Made by a program: the position numbers and the translations under genes. From Gammaproteobacteria bacterium (GTDB lineage Bacteria > Pseudomonadota > Gammaproteobacteria > Steroidobacterales > Steroidobacteraceae), in NCBI GenBank assembly GCA_013289615.1, contig JABCZO010000010.1, positions 1 through 64,000 of the forward strand: DNA of 64,000 bases. Direction: 5' to 3'. Positions 1 through 12,121 of the stretch are shown one piece after another (the first letter of the stretch is position 1; each line of letters begins with the position of its first letter). The notes under the pieces are model-generated. The model did no database searches. It saw nothing but the letters and a program-made list of their open reading frames with translations, and was not told where the DNA came from.

Positions 1-2705
1 ATCCCCGATGCCGGCACCGCGTCTGCCGGCGCGGCGCCCGGGTGCACCCGCGCCGCCGACGTGATCATCATGAAGCGCAGCTCGCCACCCAGTGCCGACA
101 GGCGCGGGTACTGCGCAGCATCGCACCAGACATCCAGTTCCGCATCCAGCGGCGCGCCGATGTCGCCTGCGATGCGCAGGCGCTCGAGTTCGCGCGCGAC
201 ATCAGCGCGCAGCGCGATCAGCGCACTCCAGTCGATCGCATCGGCCGGCGGCGCCGGAAGCTCGTGCCAGGTCGCCAGGAACACCGATTCGGCCCGCTCA
301 CCGCGCAGGTGCCGCCACAGCTCCTCGGCGGTGAATGACAGGATCGGCGCCAGCCAGCGCACCATGCTCTCGGCGATGTGCCACATCGCACTCTGCGCCG
401 AGCGGCGCGCGCGGCTGGCCGCCGGCGTTGTGTACAGCCGGTCCTTCAGGATATCCAGGTAGAAACCGCCCAGGTCCACCACGCAGAAGTTATGCACCTT
501 CTGGTAGATCAGGTGAAACGCATAGTCGCGATAGGCGCCGACGATCTCCTGCTGCAGCTCGCGCGCACGTGCAATCGCCCAGCGGTCGATCGCCACCAGT
601 TCTGCCGCGGGCAGGGCCTGCTGCGGCTCGAAGTCGTAGAGGTTACCGACCAGGAAGCGCAGCGTGTTGCGCATGCGGCGATAGGAATCGCTCATGCGCT
701 TCAGGATCTCCTGCGACAGGCTCATCTCGTTCGAATAATCGGTCGCCGCGATCCACAGCCGCAGCATGTCGGCGCCGAGCGTCTTCATGATGTCCTGCGG
801 CTCGATGCCGTTGCCGAGGGACTTGGACATCTTGCGACCCTTGTCGTCGACCGTGAAGCCGTGCGTCAGCACACCGCGGTACGGCGCGCGGGCGTAGAGA
901 GCCTCTGACATCAGGATCGCGCTGTGAAACCAGCCGCGATGCTGGTCGGAACCCTCAAGGTACAGATCCACCGGCGCGCTGAAATCATCGCGGATCGCGG
1001 CCACGCACTCGAATGACAGCCCCGAGTCGGCCCAGACGTCCATCACATCGGTGAGCTTGTCGTAGTCCCTGGCCTCCTCGCCCAGCAATTCTTTGGGATC
1101 GAGCGCAAACCAGGCGTCGATGCCGCCGCTCTCAACACGCGCGGCCACTTCCAGCAGCAGTTGCTGGGTGCGCGGGTGCAGTGTCGCGCGATCCTTGTGC
1201 ACGAACAGCGCCAGCGGCAGGCCCCAGATGCGCTGGCGCGAGATGCACCAGTCGGGACGGGTCTCGATCATGCTCGCCATGCGCTGCTCGCCCCAGGCCG
1301 GCGTCCAGTGCACGTGTTTGATATCGGCGAGCGTGTGCGCGCGCAGGCCGCGCTCGTCCATGCTGATGAACCACTGCGGCGTGGCGCGAAAGATCAGCGG
1401 CGTCTTGTGACGCCAGCAGTGCGGATAGCTGTGACGCAGCGGCCGCTGATGCAGCAGCGCGCCGGTCTCTTCCAACTGTTGCACCACGACGCCGTCGGCG
1501 TCCCAGACCTTCAGTCCCGCCACCAGCGGCGTGTCGGCGACGAAGCGGCCGTCGGCGCCGACCGGATTGACGACCGGCAGGCCGTAGCGCCCGCCAACCA
1601 CGTAGTCCTCCTGGCCATGCGCGGGCGCGGTGTGCACGGCGCCGGTGCCGGCCTCGAGCGTGACGTGCTCGCCGAGGATCACCGGGACCGTCTTTGCGAG
1701 CCACGGATGGGTCAGGGTCAGGCCTTCCAGCACGTTGCCGCTGAACTCGCCCAACACTTCCAGCATCGCAAGGCCGAAGCGCTCGAGCGAGGCGTTGGCA
1801 AGGTCTGCCGCCAGCACCAGCACCTCGCGCGCACCGGCGCGATCCACCGCCACCGCCACATAGCGAAACGCCGCGTTGACCGCGACCGCCTCATTCGCCG
1901 GCAGTGTCCAGGGCGTTGTGGTCCAGATCACCAGCGACACGCCCTCGCCAAGCCGCGACGCGTCGATGCCGGTGCGGTGCGCGAAGTCGGCGACATCGGC
2001 GACGCGAAACGCGACGTCGATCGAGCGTGAGGTCTTGTCCTCGTACTCGACTTCCGCTTCCGCGAGCGCCGAGCGGCAATCCAGGCACCAGTGCACCGGC
2101 TTGGCACCGCGATACAGGTGGCCGTTGGCAATGATCTTGCCCAGCGCCCGGATCTGCTGCGCCTCATAGCGCGGATCCATCGTCAGGTACGGGTGATCCC
2201 AGTCGCCGAATACGCCCAGGCGCTTAAAGTCGGTGCGCTGGGAATCGATCTGTGCGGCGGCAAACGCGCGGCAGGCGGCGCGAAAGGCCACGGCATCGAG
2301 TTTCTGGCCCGGGCGGCCATGTTTCTTTTCCACCGCCAGCTCGATCGGCAGGCCGTGGCAGTCCCAGCCGGGGATATAGGGCGCATCCTTGCCATCCATC
2401 GTGCGCGACTTGACGACGATGTCCTTCAGGATCTTGTTGACCGCGTGGCCCAGATGAATCACGCCGTTCGCATACGGCGGCCCATCGTGCAACACGAACG
2501 AAGGCCGGCCGCGCGACACCTCGCGGATGCGCTCGTAGATACGCTGCTCGTTCCAGCGCGCCAGCTGCGCCGGCTCGCGCCTGGCCAGGTCCGCTTTCAT
2601 CGGAAAGTCGGTCTGCGGCAGATTGATCGTCGTCTTGTAATCCACTACTGGCTCACCATCACTGGCTGTCACCTCGGCTGCGGCGCCCGTGCGAGGGGTA
2701 GTCAT
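1..2705 (-). CDS. ileS: Isoleucyl-tRNA synthetase, C-terminus cut by window edge
   Basis: Minus-strand reading frame from ATG at 2705 (overlapping the ribF stop as ATGA) gives ...[35 protein letters not shown]..., ...[12 protein letters not shown]... and ...[15 protein letters not shown] (KMSKS), typical of IleS. Missing from the ORF track because it has no stop inside the window. Confidence 0.96.
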   Translation of the reverse strand, partial: MTTPRTGAAAEVTASDGEPVVDYKTTINLPQTDFPMKADLARREPAQLARWNEQRIYERIREVSRGRPSFVLHDGPPYANGVIHLGHAVNKILKDIVVKSRTMDGKDAPYIPGWDCHGLPIELAVEKKHGRPGQKLDAVAFRAACRAFAAAQIDSQRTDFKRLGVFGDWDHPYLTMDPRYEAQQIRALGKIIANGHLYRGAKPVHWCLDCRSALAEAEVEYEDKTSRSIDVAFRVADVADFAHRTGIDASRLGEGVSLVIWTTTPWTLPANEAVAVNAAFRYVAVAVDRAGAREVLVLAADLANASLERFGLAMLEVLGEFSGNVLEGLTLTHPWLAKTVPVILGEHVTLEAGTGAVHTAPAHGQEDYVVGGRYGLPVVNPVGADGRFVADTPLVAGLKVWDADGVVVQQLEETGALLHQRPLRHSYPHCWRHKTPLIFRATPQWFISMDERGLRAHTLADIKHVHWTPAWGEQRMASMIETRPDWCISRQRIWGLPLALFVHKDRATLHPRTQQLLLEVAARVESGGIDAWFALDPKELLGEEARDYDKLTDVMDVWADSGLSFECVAAIRDDFSAPVDLYLEGSDQHRGWFHSAILMSEALYARAPYRGVLTHGFTVDDKGRKMSKSLGNGIEPQDIMKTLGADMLRLWIAATDYSNEMSLSQEILKRMSDSYRRMRNTLRFLVGNLYDFEPQQALPAAELVAIDRWAIARARELQQEIVGAYRDYAFHLIYQKVHNFCVVDLGGFYLDILKDRLYTTPAASRARRSAQSAMWHIAESMVRWLAPILSFTAEELWRHLRGERAESVFLATWHELPAPPADAIDWSALIALRADVARELERLRIAGDIGAPLDAELDVWCDAAQYPRLSALGGELRFMMITSAARVHPGAAPADAVPASG

Positions 2706-3616
2706 GCGCCGATGATCCGACGCGCTTCAGCAGCATCGCGCACCATCTGCTGCACCATGTCATCCATCGACGGGAATGTCAGCTCATCGCGCAGGTGCGC
2801 AATAAATTCCACTTCCAGCTCCTGACCATACAGATCACCATCGAAATCGAACAGGTGCGCCTCGAGCAGCATCTGTGTGCCCTGGACCATCGGCCGGGTA
2901 CCCAGGCTGGCCACGCCCGGATGCGAGCTGAAACCCGGGCCGCTGACCAGCACCGCAAACACGCCCTGCAGCGCCACCCGCCGGCGTTTCACCGGCAGAT
3001 TGGCGGTCGGAAAACCGATCGTGCGGCCGAAATGGTTGCCGTGATGCACGCGCGCACGCATGCCATAGCCGCGCCCGAGCATGCGCTTCGCGCGCGCAAA
3101 CTCTCCGGCCGCCAGCGCGGTGCGCACCCGGCCGCTGCTGACGCGCTCGCCCTCCACCGGCACCACGTCCACCAGGTCCACGCTGAAGCCAAACTGCGCG
3201 GCATTGTCCGCGCACCAGGCCGCCGTCGCCTCCCCGCCGCGGCCGAAGCGAAAATCATGCCCGACCACCACGACGCGGGTGCGCGCCGCAGCGAGCAGTT
3301 CCATGAACTGCAGCCCCGACAGCGCACGCAGCCGATTTCCGAAGCTCAGCACGCACAGGCGCTCGATGCCGGTACACGACAGCAGCCGCCAGCGCTCGCG
3401 GAAATTGGTCAGCCGGGCCGGCGGGTTCGCGGCCTGCAGGAACTCGCGCGGCAGCGGCTCGAAGGTCACCAGCATCGCCGGCACCGACAGCCGGGTGGCA
3501 TGCGCACACAGGCGCTCGATCAGCGCCCGGTGGCCCAGGTGCAGGCCATCGAAACTGCCGATCGTGACCACGCAACCGCGTGAATGGACCGATTCGAGTC
3601 GGCGGATGAGCTCCAT
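2702..3616 (-). CDS. ribF: Bifunctional riboflavin kinase / FAD synthetase
   Basis: 304 aa; [17 protein letters not shown] nucleotidyltransferase motif and C-terminal flavokinase domain; adjacent to ileS. Confidence 0.95.
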   Translation of the reverse strand: MELIRRLESVHSRGCVVTIGSFDGLHLGHRALIERLCAHATRLSVPAMLVTFEPLPREFLQAANPPARLTNFRERWRLLSCTGIERLCVLSFGNRLRALSGLQFMELLAAARTRVVVVGHDFRFGRGGEATAAWCADNAAQFGFSVDLVDVVPVEGERVSSGRVRTALAAGEFARAKRMLGRGYGMRARVHHGNHFGRTIGFPTANLPVKRRRVALQGVFAVLVSGPGFSSHPGVASLGTRPMVQGTQMLLEAHLFDFDGDLYGQELEVEFIAHLRDELTFPSMDDMVQQMVRDAAEARRIIGA

Positions 3617-3778
3617 GATCCTCTAGGCAGTGTTCAATGCCGCTGCGCCGCCGATCGGTAAGCTCCACGGCCATCTAAGCGATTGATTATAGCCCGATCC
3701 GTGCCGATATTGCCCCGCCTGCATTGACAAGCTTTTAAGCCCTGCCCACACTACGCGGCCCTCAAAGGAGCTCGACGC

Positions 3779-4045
3779 GTGGCGAATACGAAATCGGCGG
3801 AAAAGGCGGCCCGGCAGGCCGAAAAGCACCGGGAGCACAATGTCACGTTGCGCTCGCGCATGCGTACCGCGATCCGCAAGGTCAATGACGCGGTGGCCAA
3901 GGGCAACAAGGCCGAAGCCAACAGCAGCTACCGCGCCGCGGTGCCGTTGATCGACACGCTGGTCAACAAGCACATCATTCACCGCAACCAGGCCGATCGC
4001 CACAAGAGCCGCCTCGCGGCCCGCGTCAAAAGCGTCTCGACCTGA
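3779..4045 (+). CDS. rpsT: 30S ribosomal protein S20
   Basis: 88 aa MANTKSAEKAARQAEKHREHNVTLRSRMRTAIRKV...; GTG start preceded by AAAGGAG. Confidence 0.96.
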   Translation: MANTKSAEKAARQAEKHREHNVTLRSRMRTAIRKVNDAVAKGNKAEANSSYRAAVPLIDTLVNKHIIHRNQADRHKSRLAARVKSVST

Positions 4046-4087
4046 TTCGCCCCTGTCCGCCGCCAGCTGTCCGCCGCCGCCGCCCGC

Positions 4088-4423
4088 TCAGCGCGCGCCC
4101 GGCACCCGCCGCTCGTAATCATCCAGCGCCAGCAGCAGCGACAGGCGAGAATCGCCGCGCGATACCTCGCGCCAGTGCTGGCCTTCCGGCCAGGGCTCGA
4201 GCGCACCGGCCAGCGCCCACAGCATGTTGAGTGACGAGGAGAGCCCGGCGCGCTTGAGCTCGAAGAACGTGCGCACCGGGCCGCGCCGGCGCAGCTCCTG
4301 CGCACTGTGCACGCCAATCTGGGCCAGCATCTGCTCGGATCGGGCGCCGAGGTTACGCAGATCCCGCACCCGCAGTTTCAGCTTACCGGCGGCAATACGC
4401 GCGCGGACTTTGGAATTGCGCAT
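4088..4423 (-). CDS. TfoX/Sxy C-terminal-domain protein
   Basis: LRNLGARSEQMLAQIGVHSAQELRRRGPVRTFFELK...SLNMLWALAGALE pattern of TfoX C-terminal domain. Confidence 0.75.
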   Translation of the reverse strand: MRNSKVRARIAAGKLKLRVRDLRNLGARSEQMLAQIGVHSAQELRRRGPVRTFFELKRAGLSSSLNMLWALAGALEPWPEGQHWREVSRGDSRLSLLLALDDYERRVPGAR

Positions 4424-4468
4424 CCCCTATTGTCACCGAACGCGGCTAGCTGGCGAACTGGCCCCCGC

Positions 4469-5500
4469 TCAGGCCGCAGGCTGCGCCGTCGCCTGCTGCT
4501 CCAGGAAGTTCATCAGCGCATCGGCCAGTTCGCGCGTGCCGCGCCCGGTCGCCGCCGAGATCAGGAAGCGCGGTCCGCGGTAGCGCAGGCGCCGCGCGAT
4601 GTCGGCAGCGAGCTTCTCGGCGTCCGCATCCGGCAGCAGGTCGCGCTTGTTGATCACCAGCCAGCGCGGCTTGCCGGCCAGCTCCCCGCTGAATTTCTTA
4701 AGCTCAGCGACGATCGCGCGCGCGTCGCGCACCGGGTCGGCATCCGGATCGGGCGGCAGGATATCCACCAGATGCAGCAGCACGCGCGTGCGCTGCAGGT
4801 GCTTCAGGAACCGGATCCCAAGGCCCGCGCCCTCGGCGGCACCCTCGATCAGTCCTGGAATATCGGCCATCACGAAGCTGCGATGCTCGCCGCAGTAGAC
4901 CACGCCGAGGTTCGGATAGAGCGTGGTAAAGGGGTAATCCGCCACCCGCGGCCGCGCCGCCGACACCGCCCTGATCAGCGTTGATTTGCCGGCATTCGGC
5001 AGGCCCAGCAGGCCCACGTCGGCGATGACCTTCAGCTCCAGCGCCAGCGTGCGCTTCTCGCCCGGCAGGCCCGGGCCGAACTGCCTGGGCGCGCGGTTGG
5101 TGCTGGACTTGAAGCGCGTATTACCCCAGCCGCCCTTGCCGCCCTGGGCCACCTTCAGCTCCTGGCCCACCACCGCCAGGTCGCCGAGCAGCTCCTCGCT
5201 CTCGGCATCGCGCACCACGGTGCCGACCGGTACCAGTATGAACAGCTCTTCGCCGCTGCGCCCGGTGCAGCCGTTGGCCGAGCCGCCCTCGCCCGATGGC
5301 GCCTTGAACACGCGTGCGATACGAAAATCGGCCAGCGTATTGATGCCTTCCATCGCGCGCAGCCACACGCTGCCGCCATGGCCGCCGTCACCGCCGTCCG
5401 GACCACCGAACGGCACCGACTTCTCGCGCCGGAAGCTCGCGCTGCCGCGCCCGCCGTTGCCGGCCTGCACCCTGGCGATTGCCTCGTCTACGAATTTCAT
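4469..5500 (-). CDS. obgE: GTPase Obg/CgtA
   Basis: [27 protein letters not shown]... glycine-rich Obg fold; G1 [16 protein letters not shown]. Confidence 0.96.
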   Translation of the reverse strand: MKFVDEAIARVQAGNGGRGSASFRREKSVPFGGPDGGDGGHGGSVWLRAMEGINTLADFRIARVFKAPSGEGGSANGCTGRSGEELFILVPVGTVVRDAESEELLGDLAVVGQELKVAQGGKGGWGNTRFKSSTNRAPRQFGPGLPGEKRTLALELKVIADVGLLGLPNAGKSTLIRAVSAARPRVADYPFTTLYPNLGVVYCGEHRSFVMADIPGLIEGAAEGAGLGIRFLKHLQRTRVLLHLVDILPPDPDADPVRDARAIVAELKKFSGELAGKPRWLVINKRDLLPDADAEKLAADIARRLRYRGPRFLISAATGRGTRELADALMNFLEQQATAQPAA

Positions 5501-5590
5501 GCCCTGCCCGTGCCGTCAGCGGCTCGCACTCGCCAATCGGCCAAAACCCCATCATATCTCAAGGGTTTAGCTTAAGGCCGGGCTCGTCGT

Positions 5591-7051
5591 TCATCCCTGA
5601 GCGTAGTCGAACAGCGCCATGAAGCCGAAATCCATATGCAGCTGCTGGTGACAGTGAAAGAGTGTCAGCCCCGGGTTGTCCGCCACGAAATCAAACTCCA
5701 GTTCCTGGAAACCGCCCAGCATCACGACGTCCTTGATAACGCCCGCGGTCGCTTTGCCGGCAATGCGTGTCAGCTCGAAGCTGTGCCGGTGCAGGTGCAG
5801 CGGGTGGATGTCATCGCTCGCGTTGCGAAACTTCAGCCGATAGCGGCGCCCCTGATGCAGCGTGACCATCGGCTTCCCGCTCGCCATCGAAAATGCTACG
5901 CCGTTGAGGGTCCATTGATTGAAGCCGTCGACCGCGGCGTTGTGCTTGACGATCTTCATTTCGATCGTCTCGTCGGCTGCAGCCGGCACAGCATGGGTGC
6001 TGCCGAAGCGCTGGTAATCCCAGCGAAACGGCTTTGGCTGGCTCCACTGCGGCTTGCCCTTCTGACCGGCATATTCGACGACGATACCCATCCCGTGCCG
6101 GCGGTCATCATCGGCGGTATCGCCCATCACCCAAACTCCGGGATGATTCATGTCGACGATCGCCGAGATCCGCTCGGCGGTGCCGAGCCACAGTACCGGC
6201 ACATCCGTTGGCGTCGGCACCGGATTGCCATCGAGCGCCACGACGCGGAACACATGCCCGGGCAACGCCAGGCTCCGGATCTCGGTCGCGCTCGCATTAA
6301 GCACGTGAAACAGCACGCGTTCGCCCTGGCGCACGCGCACCGGTTCGGCGTGACCAAGCATCCGGCCATTGATCGCGAACAGCTCATAGCCCACCTCGAA
6401 GCCCCTGGCTTTCTCCGGCGCTTCAACGTCGGCGGCCTTTCCCAGTTGGCGCAGCGTGCTGATCGGCGCACCGGCGAGTACGTCCATCGCCATGTCGCCG
6501 CCGCGGCTCAAGGTCGGCTGGAACTCCTTCATCACCAGAAAGATCTCCCGATCGTAAGCACCCGGATTGGCGTTGGGCTCGATATAGACCGGTCCGACCT
6601 GACCGGTGTACGTGCCGCGGTTGAGATCGGCACCGGCGACGACATGCGTGTGATAAAAGCGCAAGCCCGAAGGTTTCGGCACGAACGCGATCCGGCGCAT
6701 GCCGTGCGCCGGGACGAACGGCGAGCCTTCCTCGGCGGCGCCGTCCACGTCGCTGGCAATCATCTGCCCGTGCCAGTGGACCAGCTCCGGCGTGTCGGTG
6801 TCGTTGTGAATATCGAGCACCACCCGCTGTCCTTGCCTGAAGCGCAGCAGCGGTCCGGGAAACTGGCCGTTATAGAGCGTGGTCGAGATGATGTGCCCGG
6901 GAGCCAGTTCGAGCAGCCCGGTTGCGATGCGCAGCGTGTAGTCCGCCTTTTCGGTGTCGCCATCGCCCGCAGCTCGTGCCAGGCGCGGCAGCGCGCCGAT
7001 CAGCGGCAGCAGTCCGGCGTATTTGAGCAGGCAGCGTCGATCGATCGTCAC
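5591..7051 (-). CDS. Multicopper oxidase family protein, exported
   Basis: 486 aa; HWHGQ, HTHVVAG, HPLHLHRHSFEL and LFHCHQQLHMDFGF copper-ligand motifs; N-terminal signal DRRCLLKYAGLLPLIGALP; GTG start. Confidence 0.9.
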   Translation of the reverse strand: MTIDRRCLLKYAGLLPLIGALPRLARAAGDGDTEKADYTLRIATGLLELAPGHIISTTLYNGQFPGPLLRFRQGQRVVLDIHNDTDTPELVHWHGQMIASDVDGAAEEGSPFVPAHGMRRIAFVPKPSGLRFYHTHVVAGADLNRGTYTGQVGPVYIEPNANPGAYDREIFLVMKEFQPTLSRGGDMAMDVLAGAPISTLRQLGKAADVEAPEKARGFEVGYELFAINGRMLGHAEPVRVRQGERVLFHVLNASATEIRSLALPGHVFRVVALDGNPVPTPTDVPVLWLGTAERISAIVDMNHPGVWVMGDTADDDRRHGMGIVVEYAGQKGKPQWSQPKPFRWDYQRFGSTHAVPAAADETIEMKIVKHNAAVDGFNQWTLNGVAFSMASGKPMVTLHQGRRYRLKFRNASDDIHPLHLHRHSFELTRIAGKATAGVIKDVVMLGGFQELEFDFVADNPGLTLFHCHQQLHMDFGFMALFDYAQG

Positions 7052-7420
7052 GGGTGCTTTCTTCCGCTCGCCAGAGGTGCGCCGTGCTGTGCCCTAGAAC
7101 CCCGGTAACGAAGCGCTTCGACCAGTAGCGCAAACGCGGGCGCGAGCTGCCGGCGACTCGGATAGTAGAGGTGATAGCCGGCGAAAGGCGTGCACCAGTC
7201 GGTGAGCACGCGCACCAGCCGGTCTGCTTCAATGTCTGCCCGGACCATATCTTCCGGAACGAACGCTATGCCGAGACCGGCCCTGGCGGCCGCGAGACTC
7301 AGCGGCGCTTCGTTGAACGCGAGCTGGCCGTCGACCCGAACCTTGATCTCGCGTCCTGCCTTCTCGAACTCTCACGCATACAGCGCTGCTCGCGATGCAT
7401 TCATGCACCCCATTCATAGG
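7048..7420 (-). pseudogene. LysR-family regulator remnant (C-terminal substrate-binding domain only)
   Basis: Readable as LYA*EFEKAGREIKVRVDGQLAFNEAPLSLAAARAGLGIAFVPEDMVRADIEADRLVRVLTDWCTPFAGYHLYYPSRRQLAPAFALLVEALRYR; in-frame TGA and no N-terminal HTH; divergent from the aldo/keto reductase. 5' limit approximate. Confidence 0.7.
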
Positions 7421-7443
7421 TCCATTCGCATTCTAGCGGCTAG

Positions 7444-8478
<1,035 letters not shown>

Positions 8479-8548
8479 GGCGCTCAGCGAGGAATCCACA
8501 TGGACGTAATCCACATGGAACTGAAGCCTGCCGGGTCGGGGTTTTGCT

Positions 8549-8839
8549 TTAGTTGGACTCGGCCGCCGGCGCTGTCTCGGCCGAGGGCGTCAGCACGCTG
8601 ACGTACATGCGCTGCTCGGCACCCCTGACCCGAAACTGCACCCGCCCGCTGATTTCCGCGTACAGCGTGTGGTCGGTGCCGATACCAACGTTCTCACCGG
8701 CGCGTACCTTGGTGCCGCGCTGGCGCACCAGGATATTGCCGGCCAGCACGTCCTGGCCGCCATAGCGCTTCACGCCCAGGCGCTTGCTGTGCGAATCGCG
8801 GCCATTGCGGGTACTGCCGCCTGCTTTCTTGTGTGCCAT
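8549..8839 (-). CDS. rpmA: 50S ribosomal protein L27
   Basis: [29 protein letters not shown]... Confidence 0.97.
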   Translation of the reverse strand: MAHKKAGGSTRNGRDSHSKRLGVKRYGGQDVLAGNILVRQRGTKVRAGENVGIGTDHTLYAEISGRVQFRVRGAEQRMYVSVLTPSAETAPAAESN

Positions 8840-8862
8840 GCCAGTGTTCCCCTACCGAGCCG

Positions 8863-9177
8863 TTACAGACCGCTGATGTCGGTCACACGCACCTGCGTGT
8901 AGTGCTGCCGGTGCGTCTTTTGCCGCAAATAATGCTTGCGGCGGCGGAATTTCACGATCGTGACCTTGTCGCCCTTGGCGTGCTTCTCGACCGTCGCGAG
9001 CACCTTGCCACCGCTCAGCAGCGGTGCGCCCAGGCGCACATTGTCACCGTCGGCGATCAGCAGCACCTCATTGAACTCGACCGTCGACCCAAGTTCCGCG
9101 CTCAGTTTCTCAATGCGCAGCACGCCGCCTTTCTCGACCCGATACTGTTTGCCGCCCGTGGCGATGACCGCGTACAT
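8863..9177 (-). CDS. rplU: 50S ribosomal protein L21
   Basis: MYAVIATGGKQYRVEKGGVLRIEKL...; start at internal ATG 9177 rather than the ORF-track 5' extension. Confidence 0.95.
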   Translation of the reverse strand: MYAVIATGGKQYRVEKGGVLRIEKLSAELGSTVEFNEVLLIADGDNVRLGAPLLSGGKVLATVEKHAKGDKVTIVKFRRRKHYLRQKTHRQHYTQVRVTDISGL

Positions 9178-9330
9178 TGTCTTCAAACTCCGTGTGTGTC
9201 GCCGCACCCCTGGTTGAGCGCCGCGCGGTTTAAACAACGCCGGCACGCGTGGGAAGTGCGAAAAGGTCGCGCATTCTAACGACGCCACGCCAGCCGGTCA
9301 AACGCCGCATTCTCTTGGAGAAACAAAGAG

Positions 9331-10323
9331 TTGAGTATTGATTACGGCAGCCTGGAAGCGCTTGAGGCAATCCGCGCGCTGGTTCGCCCCGACTTGCTGG
9401 CGGTCGACGAGGCCATCCGTGGCGGCTTTCACAGTGCGGTACCGCTGGTAGACCAGGTCTCAGAGCACATCATTGGCGGCGGTGGCAAGCGCCTGCGCCC
9501 GCTGCTGGTGGTGCTGGCCGGCCGCGCCTGCGATCCGGTAGGCATGGGCTGCATCCGCGCCGCCGCGTTCATCGAGTTCATCCACACCGCCACCTTGCTG
9601 CACGACGATGTGGTGGACATGTCGGTGCGCCGCCGCGGGCGCGATACCGCCAACGAGATCTACGGCAACCAGGCCAGCGTGCTGGTCGGAGACTTTGTTT
9701 ATTCACGGGCATTTCAGCTCATGGCCGCGACGCGCAGCCAGCGCGTGATCGAGATCATGGCCGACGCGACCAACGTGATTGCCGAGGGGGAAGTGCTCCA
9801 GCTGATGAACGCGCACGATCCTGACACCACCGAAGCACGCTATCTGGAGGTCATCCACCGAAAGACCGCCCAGCTGTTTCAGGCAGGGGCCGAGGTCGCA
9901 GCGGTCCTGGGCGGCGCGCCCGAGCCGATCCAGCGGGCGCTGGCCGCCTTCGGGCGCCACTTCGGGACCGCCTACCAGCTGATCGACGATGTCCTCGACT
10001 ATCGCTCCGATCCCCTCACCCGCGGCAAGAACCTCGGCGACGACCTGGCCGAAGGCAAGCCGACCCTGCCGCTGATCCATGCGCTCGCCCAATGCGCACC
10101 TGCGCGCACCGCGCTGATCCGCGAGGTAATCAAAAACGGCGGCCTTGGCCAGCTGGATGAAGTCATGGCGACAATTGAATCGACCGGGGGGCTTGAGTAC
10201 ACTGCCCGGCTCGCGCAAACCGAGGCCGATCACGCGCTTGCAGCGCTGGCGGCGCTTCCCGAGACCGCCTATCGGGGAGCCCTGGCTGATCTGGTGCGCT
10301 TCGCGATCGCGCGCCAGCATTGA
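9331..10323 (+). CDS. ispB: Polyprenyl (octaprenyl) diphosphate synthase
   Basis: 330 aa; GGGKRLRPLL, LLHDDVVDMSVRRRG and LIDDVLDY prenyltransferase motifs; divergent from rplU; TTG start. Confidence 0.93.
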   Translation: MSIDYGSLEALEAIRALVRPDLLAVDEAIRGGFHSAVPLVDQVSEHIIGGGGKRLRPLLVVLAGRACDPVGMGCIRAAAFIEFIHTATLLHDDVVDMSVRRRGRDTANEIYGNQASVLVGDFVYSRAFQLMAATRSQRVIEIMADATNVIAEGEVLQLMNAHDPDTTEARYLEVIHRKTAQLFQAGAEVAAVLGGAPEPIQRALAAFGRHFGTAYQLIDDVLDYRSDPLTRGKNLGDDLAEGKPTLPLIHALAQCAPARTALIREVIKNGGLGQLDEVMATIESTGGLEYTARLAQTEADHALAALAALPETAYRGALADLVRFAIARQH

Positions 10324-10345
10324 CGGCCGATCCTTAAGGCCATTT

Positions 10346-10422
<77 letters not shown>

Positions 10423-10455
10423 TTGATTTCACTAAAGGTTTTTCCGGCAAGCGTG

Positions 10456-10872
10456 CTAACGAAAGGGATTGAGGATCACAACACCCTCCACGTCTCTTCC
10501 GTGCGCCATGTCCTCGGAGTAAAGCTGCCGGCATCCAAGCGCGCGAGCCGCGGCGATGAGGGCGCCGTCCCAATACGAGAAGCCGTGCTTCGCTTTGATA
10601 TCTAACGCCTGGGTGAGAATTGAGGCCGTAATGTCCTGCACCGCAAAGCGCATCCAGGTATGAATTAGACTGGCGGCAATCGCGTGCGGTATTGGATCCG
10701 GCCGCGAGGCCCGTGTTGCTTGGACGTAGAATTCCTGCAGCACTTGAACCGACAAAGCGCCGCCGTCCTCGTCCATAAGCGTTATCGCCTGCTCCCGCTT
10801 GCGTGTCTCGTTTGGGTCGCGGCTGATCGAATACAGCAGGATATTGGTATCTAGGAAATGAAGATTGCTCAC
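10456..10872 (-). CDS. PIN-domain toxin (VapC-like)
   Basis: 138 aa; FLDTNILLYSISRD...YVQATR...SYWDGALIAAARALGCRQLYSEDMAHG PIN-domain acidic residues; overlaps the antitoxin gene. Confidence 0.85.
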   Translation of the reverse strand: MSNLHFLDTNILLYSISRDPNETRKREQAITLMDEDGGALSVQVLQEFYVQATRASRPDPIPHAIAASLIHTWMRFAVQDITASILTQALDIKAKHGFSYWDGALIAAARALGCRQLYSEDMAHGRDVEGVVILNPFR

Positions 10873-11108
10873 GAGCGGGCGTGATCGTGCAGCTCGTCCC
10901 GAGATTGCTTGTCCGATGCCCGAAAAGAAGTAATACGTTCGCGGAGCGCGCGTTCCTCGCGTTTCAGGCGCTCGACCTGGCTTTCCCCGGAGCCGAGCCT
11001 AATGAGGAACTCCTTAACCAGCGCGGAAATAGATGTATCTCGTTCAGCTGCGATCATGCGGGCACGACGGTACGTGGCGTCATCAAGTGATACTGTGATA
11101 TTCTTCAC
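10869..11108 (-). CDS. Ribbon-helix-helix antitoxin (VapB-like)
   Basis: 79 aa MKNITVSLDDATYRRARMIAAERDTSISALVKEFL...; 4-nt overlap with the PIN gene. Confidence 0.8.
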   Translation of the reverse strand: MKNITVSLDDATYRRARMIAAERDTSISALVKEFLIRLGSGESQVERLKREERALRERITSFRASDKQSRDELHDHARS

Positions 11109-11160
11109 ATATACACAGTATCACAGGACATCCATTCGATCAAGACGCTCGCCATGCAGC

Positions 11161-11220
11161 TTCGGGACGTAGGAGTTGCAGGCTCAAATCCTGGCACCCC
11201 GACCATTGATTTCATTTAAG
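11161..11220 (+). repeat. Partial copy of tRNA-Pro 3' half plus flank (att-like repeat 1)
   Basis: By eye 55/60 identical to 10378-10437, including anticodon loop, T-arm, CCA and flanking ATTGATTTCA. Confidence 0.85.
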
Positions 11221-11344
11221 AAAATATCTGTGGCTTTACTCGGGGTTCCACCGAATTTTCGCTCAGGGTACCATCGGGGTGTCAGCTCGACCTACTGATT
11301 TGCCCTTCCGTTGCGACGGCGTGTTCGGCCGAAAGGTCAGGCGA

Positions 11345-12049
11345 ATGACCCTCTGGGTGGGAACATCGGGGTACAACTATCCGGAATGGAAGGGAAGCTT
11401 CTATCCCAAGAAATTCCCAACGACGAAGATGCTGCCCTATTACGCAGAGCGCTTTTCGACGGTCGAAATCAACTACACCTATTACCGGATGCCGAATGAG
11501 AAAATACTCGCCGGCTGGGACCGCGAGACGCCAGATCATTTTAAGTTCACTCTGAAGGCGCCTAAGCGCATTACCCACGATGCGCGGCTGCGTGACTGTG
11601 CGCATCTGGTCGGGTATTTTCTCGACACCGCGGTCACACTTGGACCGAAGCTAGGCGCGATACTCTTCCAGCTGCCGCCCTACCTGCGCAAAGACCTGGC
11701 GCTCTTGGACACGTTTCTGGCCAACCTGCCTGGTGGTTTGTGCGCGACCTTTGAGTTCCGGCACAGCTCCTGGCTCGAAGATGCAGTCTACGACCGTCTG
11801 CACGCAAAGAATCTGGCGCTGTGCATCGCGGACAGCGAAGAGCGGTCGATACCGTTCGAGATCACGGCCGACTACGGCTACTTCCGTTTGCGCGACGAGG
11901 GGTATCAACCGGCTGACATTGTGCGCTGGGCTCACGCTATTCGGGACAAGACATCGTCGTGCAGGGACGTCCACGTCTATTTCAAACACGAGGAGAAAGG
12001 CAACGGTCCGGACTTTGCACGTCAATTCGTACAGGCCTTCGGCGGATAG
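11345..12049 (+). CDS. DUF72 domain-containing protein
   Basis: MTLWVGTSGYNYPEWKGSFYPKKFPTTKMLPYYAERFSTVEINYTYYRMP...FEFRHSSWL...VHVYFKHEEKG typical DUF72 motifs. Confidence 0.9.
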   Translation: MTLWVGTSGYNYPEWKGSFYPKKFPTTKMLPYYAERFSTVEINYTYYRMPNEKILAGWDRETPDHFKFTLKAPKRITHDARLRDCAHLVGYFLDTAVTLGPKLGAILFQLPPYLRKDLALLDTFLANLPGGLCATFEFRHSSWLEDAVYDRLHAKNLALCIADSEERSIPFEITADYGYFRLRDEGYQPADIVRWAHAIRDKTSSCRDVHVYFKHEEKGNGPDFARQFVQAFGG

Positions 12050-12121
12050 GGCGTGGCAGAGCGCAGCGCACTGACGATATTCCATCCTTGAAGGGAAGAT
12101 CGCAGACATGGCAGTTCTGGT

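Noticed and set aside
1161-2030. 289-aa plus-strand ORF and 1132-1704 minus ORF
   Set aside because: Both overlap ileS in the wrong frame; ileS itself is open off the window edge and so missing from the track.
5636-7108. 490-aa plus-strand ORF
   Set aside because: Antisense to the multicopper oxidase, whose copper-ligand motifs identify the real frame.
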